From contig CAMCSH010000005.1 of assembly GCA_945877655.1 (NCBI GenBank), positions 1-36,272 on the forward strand: a stretch of DNA of 36,272 nt, given 5' to 3'. The notes beneath the pieces are model-generated. The model was not told the origin of the DNA and made no database searches. It worked only from the letters and a program-made list of their open reading frames with translations. Position 1 is the stretch's first letter. Each line of letters begins with the position of its first letter. Origin of the DNA: Lentisphaera araneosa HTCC2155. GTDB lineage: Bacteria; Verrucomicrobiota; Lentisphaeria; Lentisphaerales; Lentisphaeraceae. This document shows, piece by piece, positions 1 through 8,080 of this stretch. Made by a program: the position numbers and the translations under genes.

Positions 1-7
1 ACGATAT

Positions 8-62
8 CTCTGGCGCTGTGCTCGCTGCTCTGCTGCTTAATTGAGGAAGAACAGCGCCAGAG
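8..62. repeat. 12-bp perfect inverted repeat
   Basis: CTCTGGCGCTGT at 8-19 is repeated in exact reverse complement at 51-62, with a 31-nt spacer. There is no T-tract after it, so it is not a canonical intrinsic terminator for the methyltransferase gene that ends at 109. It could be an mRNA 3' hairpin or an intergenic palindrome. Nothing else is recognisable in bases 1-108. Confidence 0.5.
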
Positions 63-108
63 GGCTGGCGCGCTCCCAGGGGAACTCACGTCCTGGGCAA
101 AAATGCCC

Positions 109-747
109 CTATCTCTTGCGGAAGGCGCAAAGCCGTTCGCGCCCGGCCCGCTTGTCGTGCGAATCGGCGGGAGTCTCGAAGTGAATTGGATCGAAACCGC
201 CGCGCGCCATCAGCTCGAGCAGACGGGCTTCGGAAAGGGAATACGGGGGGCCCTCGGCGTCGGGCGGATCGAAGCGATACCAGAGGCCGAAGAGAATCCC
301 GCCCGGCGACAAAAGCGCCGCCACTCCGGCAACGTAGTCGGGACGCTGCTGCGGTGCCAGAGCGCAAAAACAGGTGTGCTCCAAGACCAGCTCGAAGGTG
401 CCGCGCAAGTCGACCGCAGGAGCGGTGATGTCGCAGGCAGCGAAGTCGAGTCCGGGCACCGCGCCGTAGAGTCCGCGAGCTTCTTCCAGGGCCAGCGGCG
501 CGAAGTCGAGGCCGGTGACCCGGTAGCCCGCGAGGGCGAAACGCGCAGCATCGTGGCCTCGTCCGCAGCCCAGGGCGGCGAGGCGTCGTCCCTGCAACCA
601 AGAAGGGGGATGCGAGATCAGGCTTTCAAATGGCGGAGCCGCCCGGCCCATGTCCCAGCCGGTGTCGCCGGTGAGGTAGTGGCGGTTCCAATCGACGGCC
701 TGGCGGACCACGCCGGCGGGGGCTTCATCGGGGTGACGGATGCGCAT
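109..747 (-). CDS. class I SAM methyltransferase, thiopurine-methyltransferase-like
   Basis: A 212-aa soluble protein predicted to transfer a methyl group from S-adenosylmethionine to a small molecule. The SAM-binding loop is visible as LGCGRGHDAARFALAGY, followed by the acidic strand end GLDFAP. The segment EHTCFCAL and the later LSPGGILFGLWY are typical of the TPMT-like branch (PF05724-type) of class I methyltransferases. The ORF track extends to 1383, but that extension is antisense to the SET gene. The ATG at 745-747, followed by MRIRHPDEAP, gives the normal family length of about 200 aa. It is divergent from the SET-domain gene across a 129-bp gap that must hold both promoters. The substrate cannot be read from sequence; thiopurine, halide and sulfide methylation all occur in this family. 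Confidence 0.85.
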   Translation of the reverse strand: MRIRHPDEAPAGVVRQAVDWNRHYLTGDTGWDMGRAAPPFESLISHPPSWLQGRRLAALGCGRGHDAARFALAGYRVTGLDFAPLALEEARGLYGAVPGLDFAACDITAPAVDLRGTFELVLEHTCFCALAPQQRPDYVAGVAALLSPGGILFGLWYRFDPPDAEGPPYSLSEARLLELMARGGFDPIHFETPADSHDKRAGRERLCAFRKR

Positions 748-876
748 CGGGAAATCTCTCGGGCTGGCTGGGGTTTCATCGAAACGACACCGGGAAAGCG
801 AATCTGCAAGAGGCCAAGGCCCTTGCCTTCCGCGCTCCGGCGTGTATTGCGGAGAACGCAAAACCCGAGGCCGATC

Positions 877-1275
877 ATGATCGTCATTCCCTGTTCCATC
901 GCCCCCAGCCGCATTCACGGCACAGGAGTCTTCGCCAGCAGCTTCGTCGCCAAAGGCGCAGTGATCTGGAAGTTCGATCCCCGCTTCGACATCGTCATCA
1001 GCCCCGAAGCCTTCGATGCCTTGCCCGAAGGTGTCCGCGACGATGTCGAAAACTACAGCTACCGCCCCGACGCCAAGGGCCCCTACATCTTCGAGTCGAC
1101 CCTTGGCCGCTACATGAACCACTCGCCGCGCCCCAATGTCGATTATTCGCAGCACGATCTCGGCATCGCCCTGTGCGACATCCCGGCCGGCGAAGAACTC
1201 ACTTGCGACTACCGCCAGATCCTTGGCGATTGGCAGCACCTCGACCACGTCGCCAAAGACGGCAGGGCGGAATAG
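877..1275 (+). CDS. small SET-domain protein (putative lysine methyltransferase)
   Basis: A 132-aa protein that is essentially one SET domain. The N-terminal SRIHGTGVFA matches the start of SET domains. NHSPRPN corresponds to the conserved NHS-x-x-PN SAM-binding motif, and GEELTCDYRQI to the catalytic GEEL-x-x-DY motif. SET proteins methylate lysine side chains using SAM; free-standing bacterial ones are usually short like this and their targets are mostly unknown. ATG 877 is preceded by GAGG at a 6-nt spacing, whereas the longer ORF in the track (from 103) is antisense to the upstream methyltransferase and is not real. The gene converges on the next methyltransferase, whose stop lies 13 bp beyond its own stop. 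There is no post-SET cysteine cluster, so zinc binding is not expected. Confidence 0.88.
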   Translation: MIVIPCSIAPSRIHGTGVFASSFVAKGAVIWKFDPRFDIVISPEAFDALPEGVRDDVENYSYRPDAKGPYIFESTLGRYMNHSPRPNVDYSQHDLGIALCDIPAGEELTCDYRQILGDWQHLDHVAKDGRAE

Positions 1276-1288
1276 AGAGTTCAGGGAC

Positions 1289-2092
1289 TCACTTCCCCGC
1301 CACCAGCACCAATCCGTGCGGCGCCCGGCGGATCTGCGACTCGAGCTGCGTCCAATGCTCGCCGCGATAAGGTGCTTCAACAAAACGCGACGCGGGCAAA
1401 GGCTCGGGCTCGTAGAGGCCGTCGATGCGCAGGCCGGCGGCGATCGCGGCGTTGATCAAGGTCGAGGGAGTCAGGGCGCGGGGAACGCAAAAATGCTCGC
1501 CGTCGAGACTCTGCCGCGGCGCAAAAACCGGACGGAAATAATCGGGAAGGAAGAGGCCCTCGCCATCCTCCAGCTCGATCCATTCCGCCGCCGCCAAGGG
1601 ATGGGCGCTGACCAGGAGAAGGCGTCCGCCAGGCGCCAGCCAGGAGGCGCAGCGCTGCAAGAATTTTTGCGGATCGCGCGAAAACGGCAGGGCCCAGACG
1701 CTGTGGATGAAGTCCCAGCAGCCTTCGCTAGCCAGATTTGCGGGAGGCGCATCGAAGTCGCCTTCGATAAGCTCCAAGCTCAGGCCTAATTCCGTGGCGC
1801 GATTGCGCGCCGCCTCCAGCATCGCGGGAGCGAGGTCGAGCGCGGTGCAGAGGGCGCCGCGACGGGCTAGCGAGATCGAGTTCTGCGCCGCGCCAGAGCC
1901 CAGCTCGAGGCAGCGTAGACCGCGCGGATCGGAGGGCAAGAGACCGAGCTCTTCGCCGGAAGGCAGCAGGGGGCCGAGGTGAAAGGACTCGTCGCTGATT
2001 TGATTTTGCGCCAGATAATCGGCAGAAAGCGCCTGCCAGAAGGCGCGAAGCGCTTCCGCTGAGCCGGGACGGTGTTGACGGGTGGAATCCAT
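1289..2092 (-). CDS. class I SAM-dependent methyltransferase
   Basis: A 267-aa protein with a Rossmann-type methyltransferase fold. Motif I is CLELGSGAAQNSISLA, motif II is ALDLAPAMLEAAR, and the post-I acidic segment EGDFDAPP follows. A C-terminal region of about 100 residues (EHFCVPRALTPSTLINA onward) resembles the lid of UbiE/Methyltransf_11-like enzymes. I chose the ATG at 2090-2092 (MDSTRQHRPG) over the GTG at 2113 because the upstream extension is short and unlike the family. It is divergently arranged with trpS: the starts are about 40 bp apart and the trpS ribosome-binding region is included in that gap. The substrate is unknown, and nothing nearby points to a pathway. Confidence 0.85.
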   Translation of the reverse strand: MDSTRQHRPGSAEALRAFWQALSADYLAQNQISDESFHLGPLLPSGEELGLLPSDPRGLRCLELGSGAAQNSISLARRGALCTALDLAPAMLEAARNRATELGLSLELIEGDFDAPPANLASEGCWDFIHSVWALPFSRDPQKFLQRCASWLAPGGRLLLVSAHPLAAAEWIELEDGEGLFLPDYFRPVFAPRQSLDGEHFCVPRALTPSTLINAAIAAGLRIDGLYEPEPLPASRFVEAPYRGEHWTQLESQIRRAPHGLVLVAGK

Positions 2093-2133
2093 GTGGCATC
2101 CTAGCACCTTCACGAAAATTTGGAGAGGTTTTT

Positions 2134-3135
2134 ATGGCAGGAAAAGTGGTTCTCACCGGCATCAAGCCCACCGGCATTCCCCACATCGGCAATTATTTCG
2201 GCGCCATCCGTCCGGCCCTCGGCTTGGCCGACAACTTCGAGGCGCGCTATTTCATCGCCGACTACCACGCGCTCAACTCGGTGCAAGACTCCGCCACCAT
2301 GCGCGACTACACCTACCAGATCGCCGCCACCTGGATCGCCTGCGGCCTCGACCCGAAAAAGGTCCTCCTCTACCGCCAGTCCGACGTGCCCGAGACCTTC
2401 GAGCTCTCCACCTTCCTCATGGCCTTCACCGCCAAGGGACTGATGAACCGCGCCCACGCTTATAAAGACGCCTTCTCCAAGAATCTCGAAAAAGGTGTCG
2501 ACCAGGACCACGAGATCAACATGGGCCTCTTCACCTACCCAGTGCTGATGGCCGCCGACATCCTGCTCTTCGACACCGATCTGGTACCCGTCGGCCGCGA
2601 CCAGAAGCAGCACATCGAGATCGCCTGCGACATCGCCCAGCGGATCAACCACAACTACGGCGCCGAACTTTTGCGCGTGCCGCAACCGGTGATCTCCAGC
2701 ACCCTCGACCTCATCCCCGGCCTCGACGGCCGCAAGATGAGCAAATCCTACGGCAACACCATCCCCCTCTGGCTGTCGTCGAAAGAGCTGCGCAAGCTGT
2801 TGATGAAGATCACCACCAACTCGCAAGGTGTCGAAGAGGTCAAGGATCCCGACACCTGCAACATCTTCGCCCTCTTCAAGCTTTTCAGCACCGAAGAGCA
2901 GCAAGCCGAACTCGCAGCCCGCTACCGCGTCGGCGGCCTCGGCTGGGGCCACGCCAAACAAGCGCTCTTCGAAGTCGTCGACGCCCACCTCGCCCCGATG
3001 CGCGAAAAGTACGACGCCCTGATCGCCGACAAAGCGGCCCTCGACGCCATCCTCGACGAAGGCGCGAGCCGCGCCCGCGTCATCTCCGCCGCCACCATGG
3101 GCCGCCTGCGCAAAGCGGCGGGCCTCGGACGCTGA
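2134..3135 (+). CDS. trpS: tryptophanyl-tRNA synthetase
   Basis: A 333-aa class Ic aminoacyl-tRNA synthetase that charges tRNA-Trp with tryptophan using ATP, in the cytosol. The class I HIGH motif appears as PTGIPHIGNYFG near residue 15 and the KMSKS loop as GRKMSKSYGN near residue 200. The segment MAADILLFDTDLVPVGRDQKQHIE, with the conserved GxDQxxHxE core, is diagnostic for TrpRS. Length matches the bacterial family (about 330 aa). ATG 2134 is preceded by GGAGAGG at a good spacing. The gene stands alone, with repeat-rich intergenic DNA downstream before bcp. No leader peptide rich in Trp codons and no T-box-like element is evident upstream, because the gap to the divergent methyltransferase is only about 40 bp. 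Confidence 0.98.
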   Translation: MAGKVVLTGIKPTGIPHIGNYFGAIRPALGLADNFEARYFIADYHALNSVQDSATMRDYTYQIAATWIACGLDPKKVLLYRQSDVPETFELSTFLMAFTAKGLMNRAHAYKDAFSKNLEKGVDQDHEINMGLFTYPVLMAADILLFDTDLVPVGRDQKQHIEIACDIAQRINHNYGAELLRVPQPVISSTLDLIPGLDGRKMSKSYGNTIPLWLSSKELRKLLMKITTNSQGVEEVKDPDTCNIFALFKLFSTEEQQAELAARYRVGGLGWGHAKQALFEVVDAHLAPMREKYDALIADKAALDAILDEGASRARVISAATMGRLRKAAGLGR

Positions 3136-3137
3136 GC

Positions 3138-3227
3138 AATTAAGAATTAAGAGTTAAGAGTTAAGAATTGAGCGCCTCCTCTGATCGGTCCGATCTGACT
3201 GATCCGACCGATCTGCTGATCTGCTGC
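3138..3227. repeat. 7-bp tandem repeats plus GATC-rich palindromes
   Basis: Directly after trpS there are five consecutive 7-mers (AATTAAG, AATTAAG, AGTTAAG, AGTTAAG, AATTGAG; 3138-3172). A run of CTGATC/GATCGG words follows to about 3227, including the palindrome GATCGGTCCGATC. No coding signal is present. This is minisatellite-like intergenic DNA of a kind seen again elsewhere in the window. Confidence 0.8.
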
Positions 3228-3297
3228 GGGAGTGTAAGGCATTCGCTTCTTTTGCGTATTCCTTTAACCCACACCCAAACAAAAACGGAGCTCCCAC

Positions 3298-3762
3298 ATG
3301 TCCCTGACCATCGGCAAAAATGCCCCCGACTTCTCGCTGCCCGACGCTCACGGCAAGGTCCACACCTTGGCCAGCTTCAAGGGCAAAACCACGGTGATCT
3401 ATTTCTACCCTCGCGACAACACGCCCGGCTGCACCAAGGAGGCTTGCGGTTTCCGCGACGCCGAAGCCCGGCTCCTCAAGGCCGGTGTGGTGGTCGTCGG
3501 GGTGTCGCCCGACTCGCCGGCCTCGCACTTGAAATTCATCGCTGAGCAAGAGCTCAACTTCACCCTGCTTGCCGATCCGGAAAAGACCATGATCCTAGCT
3601 TATGGCGCCTGGGGCGAAAAGATGATGTACGGCAAGATCTCCGAAGGCGTCATCCGCTCCACCGTGATCATCGGCGCTGACGGCAAAATCGCTCATCATT
3701 GGCCCAAGGTCGCCAAGGCCGAAGCCCATCCCGACGAAGTGCTGGCGGCTTTGGGGCTTTGA
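3298..3762 (+). CDS. bcp: thiol peroxidase / peroxiredoxin of the Bcp (PrxQ) type
   Basis: A 154-aa thioredoxin-fold peroxidase that reduces hydrogen peroxide and organic hydroperoxides in the cytoplasm and is recycled by thioredoxin. The active-site segment PGCTKEACGFRD carries peroxidatic Cys45 and resolving Cys50 five residues later, the arrangement of the atypical 2-Cys Bcp/PrxQ group. The N-terminal APDFSLPDAHGK and FYPRDNTPGCT are family hallmarks, and length matches. The start ATG is preceded by CGGAGCTCCCAC, which gives a GGAG ribosome site. It is monocistronic in this window, flanked on both sides by repeat-rich spacers. Confidence 0.97.
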   Translation: MSLTIGKNAPDFSLPDAHGKVHTLASFKGKTTVIYFYPRDNTPGCTKEACGFRDAEARLLKAGVVVVGVSPDSPASHLKFIAEQELNFTLLADPEKTMILAYGAWGEKMMYGKISEGVIRSTVIIGADGKIAHHWPKVAKAEAHPDEVLAALGL

Positions 3763-3958
3763 GCGCAAGGGAGTGAGGGAGAAGGGAGTGAGGGAGTGCT
3801 GACTGTTCAGTCTTGGGATCGCTGGCGTCCCGCCGGCTGTGCTCTGAGCTCAACTTCAAACCCAGCCGGCAGGAGGCCGGCTACGGCCTGGGATCGGCGC
3901 TTCAGGGTAGATCAGCAGGGCTCGAGAACAAGGTGCCGCCGAGGCGAAGACGGGCGCT
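3763..3958. repeat. repeat-rich spacer with REP-like palindrome
   Basis: The spacer begins with an imperfect tandem array of GGGAGTGA-type words (about 3769-3798). At 3864-3882 there is a perfect palindrome, AGCCGGC-AGGAG-GCCGGCT. It is preceded by GGCGTCCCGCCGGCTGTG, so two GCCGGC blocks lie about 25 nt apart, a REP-like layout. No ORF here looks genuine. A possible promoter for the next gene follows it. Confidence 0.6.
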
Positions 3959-3986
3959 TTGAATTAAGCGGCACACTTGCTACAAA
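3959..3986 (+). promoter_or_regulatory. possible sigma-70 promoter for the O-antigen-ligase-like gene
   Basis: TTGAAT (3959-3964) and TACAAA (3981-3986) are separated by 16 bp and lie about 70 bp upstream of the start codon at 4058. Both hexamers deviate from consensus at two or more positions, so this is a reasonable guess only. Confidence 0.35.
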
Positions 3987-4057
3987 CGGGTTCTGTTGGG
4001 GTCCCAGTTCTCTCTTTATCACCTTGGCGGCCTTGGGAAACGGGCTTAGCTTGCGGG

Positions 4058-6298
4058 ATGGAAAAAATCATCAACACATCAGACGCGGCTGGATCGGGCC
4101 GGCTTCACGGTCACAACGCTCCGGTCTGGGCGGAGCGGGTGCTCGGCTTTTGGATGGCGGCGCTGGCCTTTCTGCTGCCGCTGAAATTCGGCGCCAGCAC
4201 GAGCCAGAATGCGCCGATCTCGGTGCCCCTGGATGTCCTGTCGATCCTGTTCTGGAACTGGCCGCCGATGTTCCTCTGCGCCGCGTCGGCGGCGGCTCTG
4301 GCGATGAGCGTCATGTTGTGGTCGAAGCGGCATCTGCCAAGTCCGGCGAGTTTCGCCCTCCTGGGCTGGGGAGCGATGGCGGTGGTCGCCATCCTTCTCG
4401 GCCGGAGTTCGGAGCAGGCCGAGCTCTTGAGCTACACCTGGCTGGCGGTGCTGTTTTTCGGTGCCGCCGTCCTCATCGCCCGCCGCCATCATTCCCGCGT
4501 CGCCGATCTCGCCTTGGCGGGTCTGGTGATCGGCACCTTGGTGACCGCACTTTCCGGCTTGTACCAGTATTTCTTCGGCTTCGCCGAGATGCAGCAGCAG
4601 ATGCTGGAGATGAACAACGGCGTCGTACTCGACCCGCGCATCCTCGAAAAAGCCAAGGAGAATCTGGTGAAATGCAATTTCGCCTACTCCAACAGCCTCG
4701 GGGGACACCTTTTGCTCTGCGGTCCCGTCGCCGCCGCCTGGCTCTATGAAAAAGGCCGGGAACGCCCCTGGGGACCAGTCGCCTTCGGCATCGCCGCCGC
4801 CTTGGTGTTGGTCGTTTTCCTGCTCACCAAAAGTCGCGCCGCCGTGATGGCGATGTTATTGGCCGCCGCCTTAGTCGTCATCTGGCGTTATTGCCGCGGC
4901 CAGAAGCTGGCTATCGGTCTCGCCGGGCTGTGCGTCCTGAGCCTGCTCGCCGGCTACCTGGCGACGAAGGTTCCCTCCTTCCAAGTCCGCCTTGATTACT
5001 GGCGCGTCTGCCTCGATCTGTTCCGCCAGTCCCCTCTCACCGGTTGCGGCACCGGCTCCTTCCAGAGCGCCTATCTGGCGGCCAAGGATCCGGGCTTGCA
5101 GGACGCCGTGCTCAGTCACTCTCTGTTGATGGGGCAATTGGCTGAGAACGGCCTTGCCGGGCTACTACCCTGGCTGCTGATCACCGGCAGCCTCGTCGCG
5201 ATCAGCTTCAATGCGTCGCGCCACTCGCTCTATGGTTGCGCCTTCGCCTGGGGCCTGCTCGGCTGGTGGCTGCATGCCCAGGTCGACTTCGACGCCCACA
5301 TCCTCGCCTCCGCCGGAGCCTGTGCCCTGCTGCTTGCCGTGGCACCGCAACATCGCCACGACAACGTCATGCCCAAGGCTGTCTCGAACCTGGTCAACCT
5401 GGGCCTTCTTCTTTCCGCCGCGATCGGCCTTCTCCTCAGCCTGCACAGCTGCGAAGGCTACCGCCGCAGCAGCCTCTACGAACGTGAAATGTTCGGCGAC
5501 TCCTGGGTTGATCTGGTCTATTCGCGCGACTTCGTCCAGATGGAGAAAACCTTCCGGGAACGCCTGGCGGAGCAGAGCTGTCCATTCTGCGGCAACGCCA
5601 AACCCGAGGCCAAGCTATGGAGCGCGCAGGGTCGCTGCAACGAGTGCGGCGCCCGCGCCCACGCCGGCTTGCTGCCCGCTGCTGCAATCCTTACCGAAGC
5701 CGAAAATGCCAAGCGCCTGCTGCCGCTCTCGCATGTGATCGAAGGCGTCACCCTGCACAAGCTCATCTACAGCTGGAAGATCGGCCAGATCCAACACCAG
5801 CTGCGTCTGCCCGGAGCACCTGGCCGGGCCGAAATCGAGGACTTCCTCGCCGCGGCGGAAAGCTACCTGCGGTCCGAGCTCCCCCGTCGCCACAAGGACA
5901 CCCTGCTCGACCTGTCCTCCATCTTGTCTCTCCGCGGCGCTCCGCCGGCCGAAATCGCCGCCCTGCGCCGTCAAGCCTTCGGCCTCCAGCCCTGGAGCCC
6001 GGACGGCGCCAAGCAGAACGCCGAATGGGCTCAGATGATGCTGCAGTTGGACCCGAAGGAAGCAGGCCTGCGCGAACTCCTCATCGTCAGCCGCGCCAGC
6101 AGCCTGTTGCAAAGCTTACGCAGCGAGCTGATCAACCGTCGCTGGGGCCGCGGCGACGACCAAGCAAGCATCGACAAGATCGCCACCGAGTTGCGCCAGA
6201 TTCTGCCGCTGCTGAAACAGGAAGATGCCGCCGACGCCAGGCTGATTATCGAATGGATGTCGCGCACCGAAAAGGAATTTGGAGTCCCCCTGTCATGA
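4058..6298 (+). CDS. O-antigen ligase/polymerase-like membrane protein with a C-terminal zinc ribbon
   Basis: A 746-aa protein. Residues about 25-460 form roughly ten to twelve hydrophobic segments, with the periplasmic-loop motif LTGCGTGSFQSAYL and QVDFDAHILASAGACALLLAV. This is the pattern of the Wzy_C / O-antigen ligase (WaaL-like) family, inner-membrane enzymes that polymerise or transfer lipid-linked glycans. The soluble tail from about residue 480 contains CPFCGN (Cys508, Cys511) and CNECGA (Cys527, Cys530), a four-cysteine zinc ribbon, then about 200 helical residues with no family I recognise. ATG 4058 is preferred over the TTG at 3977 because it sits next to GCGGG and the upstream residues are not membrane-like. 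Its stop overlaps the next start by 4 bp (ATGA), so the two are translationally coupled. The glycan substrate is unknown; no other O-antigen genes are adjacent. Confidence 0.75.
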   Translation: MEKIINTSDAAGSGRLHGHNAPVWAERVLGFWMAALAFLLPLKFGASTSQNAPISVPLDVLSILFWNWPPMFLCAASAAALAMSVMLWSKRHLPSPASFALLGWGAMAVVAILLGRSSEQAELLSYTWLAVLFFGAAVLIARRHHSRVADLALAGLVIGTLVTALSGLYQYFFGFAEMQQQMLEMNNGVVLDPRILEKAKENLVKCNFAYSNSLGGHLLLCGPVAAAWLYEKGRERPWGPVAFGIAAALVLVVFLLTKSRAAVMAMLLAAALVVIWRYCRGQKLAIGLAGLCVLSLLAGYLATKVPSFQVRLDYWRVCLDLFRQSPLTGCGTGSFQSAYLAAKDPGLQDAVLSHSLLMGQLAENGLAGLLPWLLITGSLVAISFNASRHSLYGCAFAWGLLGWWLHAQVDFDAHILASAGACALLLAVAPQHRHDNVMPKAVSNLVNLGLLLSAAIGLLLSLHSCEGYRRSSLYEREMFGDSWVDLVYSRDFVQMEKTFRERLAEQSCPFCGNAKPEAKLWSAQGRCNECGARAHAGLLPAAAILTEAENAKRLLPLSHVIEGVTLHKLIYSWKIGQIQHQLRLPGAPGRAEIEDFLAAAESYLRSELPRRHKDTLLDLSSILSLRGAPPAEIAALRRQAFGLQPWSPDGAKQNAEWAQMMLQLDPKEAGLRELLIVSRASSLLQSLRSELINRRWGRGDDQASIDKIATELRQILPLLKQEDAADARLIIEWMSRTEKEFGVPLS

Positions 6299-6780
6299 AA
6301 TCCGCCGCACCCGCCCCGCTACTCGTCAAAGGCCGCACCGCTCCCCGCATCGCCGGTATCGTCATGGCGGTGATGGGACTGTTTCTCGCCTCGCTCTGGA
6401 TCAACCGCGGCTGCCAGTTCGGCGGCCAAGATCTGCCGATCATCGGCTTCATCGCCATCCTCCTCTTCGGCTGCGTCTACGTCTTCTTCGCCCGCCATCG
6501 CAGCGCCTTCACCTCCGGTGTTCCGGAAGTGCTGATCAACGGCCAGGCACCGAAGGCTTTCGACAACATCACCCTGCTGCGCCGCGACATCATCCTGCCC
6601 TTCTTCGCCCTCGTCCTGATCAAGGGCGAAGAGCGCAGCATCATCATCGAAGATCTGAGCCGCGAAGAAGCTGAAAAACTCCGCCTCGACATCCTCAGCC
6701 ATTGTGGCCTCGAGGACGTAAAGGCCGAAGCTCAGGCCGCCCCGTCCCCAGAAGAGGACGCCGAAGGCAGCGCCGAGTAA
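6295..6780 (+). CDS. two-TM membrane protein of unknown function, coupled to the O-antigen-ligase-like gene
   Basis: A 161-aa protein with two hydrophobic segments near the N-terminus (about residues 20-37 and 45-65: RIAGIVMAVMGLFLASLW and LPIIGFIAILLFGCVYVFFA). A cytoplasmic-looking domain of about 70 residues follows (LLRRDIILPFFALVLIKGEERSIIIEDLS) and then an acidic tail. I do not recognise the family. The start is fixed by the ATGA overlap with the upstream stop. The larger ORF in the track starting at 5617 is out of frame with the upstream gene and only the part from 6295 is real. Coupled translation suggests that it works with, or in equimolar amount to, the upstream membrane protein. 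Confidence 0.7.
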   Translation: MKSAAPAPLLVKGRTAPRIAGIVMAVMGLFLASLWINRGCQFGGQDLPIIGFIAILLFGCVYVFFARHRSAFTSGVPEVLINGQAPKAFDNITLLRRDIILPFFALVLIKGEERSIIIEDLSREEAEKLRLDILSHCGLEDVKAEAQAAPSPEEDAEGSAE

Positions 6781-6844
6781 GCCGACTCGGAGCTCTCCGC
6801 ATGGTTTCAGGCCGCCAGGGACTTCGCCTCCCGGCGGCCTTCAT

Positions 6845-7225
6845 TCATTGATAGACTTGGTGGCAGGCGGCGCAGGCGCGCTCGACCCGATGCCAAGCGG
6901 CGACGCGGGCTTCCGGTTGACTCGCCACCTGCAGCTCTTTCACTGCAGTGAGGTTGAGCTGGTTGAGACGGCGGAACTCAGAGTCAGGATGCTGCAGCTG
7001 CCCGAGTTTCTCGAGCGTCTCGGCGTAGATCGCCAGATTGCGACGGCTCGGCTCGTCGCCAAGCTGGCCGCGGCGGGCGGCCGAACGGAGCTCCACCTCG
7101 GGACCTTGGAGATTCTCCATCAGATGATCGATCTTGACATCCAGGAGGTCGTAGGGACGTGGCGCCTGGCTGCGGCAAGCGACGACAACGAGTAGCAGCG
7201 CAATACAGATTTTGCGGGCGGTCAT
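6845..7225 (-). CDS. lipoprotein with a c'-type (C-terminal CxxCH) heme site
   Basis: A 126-aa predicted lipoprotein. The signal peptide KICIALLLVVVAC ends in a lipobox-like VVAC with Cys17. A helical region (DVKIDHLMENLQ to EARVAAWHRVERAC) ends in CAACH (Cys118, Cys121, His122) just four residues from the C-terminus. A heme-attachment motif at the extreme C-terminus of an all-helical protein of about 120 residues is the layout of cytochrome c' / c-556. The expected role is therefore a periplasmic electron carrier or ligand-binding cytochrome, tethered to a membrane. ATG 7223-7225 has GGAG upstream; the longer ORF in the track runs back into pdxH and is not real. It lies 20 bp downstream of pdxH and is probably co-transcribed, with no obvious shared pathway. 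Confidence 0.75.
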   Translation of the reverse strand: MTARKICIALLLVVVACRSQAPRPYDLLDVKIDHLMENLQGPEVELRSAARRGQLGDEPSRRNLAIYAETLEKLGQLQHPDSEFRRLNQLNLTAVKELQVASQPEARVAAWHRVERACAACHQVYQ

Positions 7226-7245
7226 GTGAAGTTCTCCGTTGGATT

Positions 7246-7839
7246 TCAGGGATAAAGCAGGCCTTCCGACCAGCTGCCATCGGGCTGCAGGTCGTAGCGC
7301 AGGCGCTCGTGCAGGCGAAACTCCTTCTTGCACCAGAACTCCATCCGGTCGGGCTTGACCCGGAAGCCACCCCAATATGCCGGACGCGGCACCTCGCTGT
7401 TGATGAAGCGCTTCGCCAGCTCGACCGTGACTTCCTTGACGAAGGTGGCGTGCGAGGGGAGGGGACGCGACTGCTGCGACGCGGTGGCACCGAGCTTCGA
7501 AATCAGCGGACGCGAATGGAAGTACTTCTCCGATTCCTCAAAGCTGACCTTCTCGACCTTGCCTTCGACCCGGACTTGGACGCCGAGCTTCTCCCACCAG
7601 AAACACAGCGCGGCGAAGGGAAAATTCTCCAGCTCGCGACCCTTGCGGCTCTCGTAGTTGGTGAAGAAGACGAAGCCGTTCTCATCGACTTCCTTGAGCA
7701 GGACGACGCGGCAATCCGGGCGGCCGTCTTCGCCGACAGTGGCTAGGGTCATCCAGTTCGGTTCTTCCCAGATGCCGGTGGCCTCGGCTTCCTTCAAATG
7801 CTGGCGGAATCGGGTGATCAGTTCGCTCGTGGTTTTCAT
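7246..7839 (-). CDS. pdxH: pyridoxamine/pyridoxine 5'-phosphate oxidase
   Basis: A 197-aa FMN-dependent oxidase making pyridoxal 5'-phosphate (vitamin B6) from its pyridoxine or pyridoxamine phosphate precursors, in the cytosol. Recognisable elements are MTLATVGEDGRPDCRVVLLKEVDENGFVFFTNYESRKG (FMN binding), PRPAYWGGFRVKPDRMEFW, and the C-terminal RLHERLRY...W....LYP that closes the active site in this family. Length is close to the usual 200-220 aa. First gene of a two-gene minus-strand unit with the cytochrome-like lipoprotein. The intergenic region upstream (7840 onward) is a large repeat field, so its promoter is probably within the first 100 bp before that field. Confidence 0.97.
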   Translation of the reverse strand: MKTTSELITRFRQHLKEAEATGIWEEPNWMTLATVGEDGRPDCRVVLLKEVDENGFVFFTNYESRKGRELENFPFAALCFWWEKLGVQVRVEGKVEKVSFEESEKYFHSRPLISKLGATASQQSRPLPSHATFVKEVTVELAKRFINSEVPRPAYWGGFRVKPDRMEFWCKKEFRLHERLRYDLQPDGSWSEGLLYP

Positions 7840-8080
7840 CGGCGTCTCCTCGGGTTTTGCTCAGTGCGCAATATGCCTGCAGGAAGAATTTTGACTTGTG
7901 TCTCCGGGGCAGGATCAGGGAGTTGGGGAGGTCGGGGAGTAAGGGAGTAAGGGAGTCGGGAAGTCTGAGATTCCGCAACAGAACGAGTTTTGTGCTCACT
8001 GTTGCTAGACCCCGAAGCGGGTCGAAGATTTTAGCCCTGGGTTGAGCCGCATCGGCGACACCCAGGGTCAGAAGAAGTAT
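7840..8080. repeat. intergenic repeat field, left part
   Basis: There is no credible gene. From about 7910 there is a tandem run of GGGAGTAA/GGGAGTCG words. At 8008-8023 lies the small palindrome GACCCCGAAGCGGGTC. At about 8034-8072 there is a CCCTGGGT...ACCCAGGGT inverted pair enclosing GAGCCGCATCGGCGA. The last word recurs in the right arm of the larger palindromic element immediately downstream, so these are modules of one repeat family. Confidence 0.7.

Noticed and set aside
2110-2988. 292-aa minus-strand ORF opposite trpS
   Set aside because: It is an antisense shadow; trpS has both class I synthetase motifs in the plus frame.
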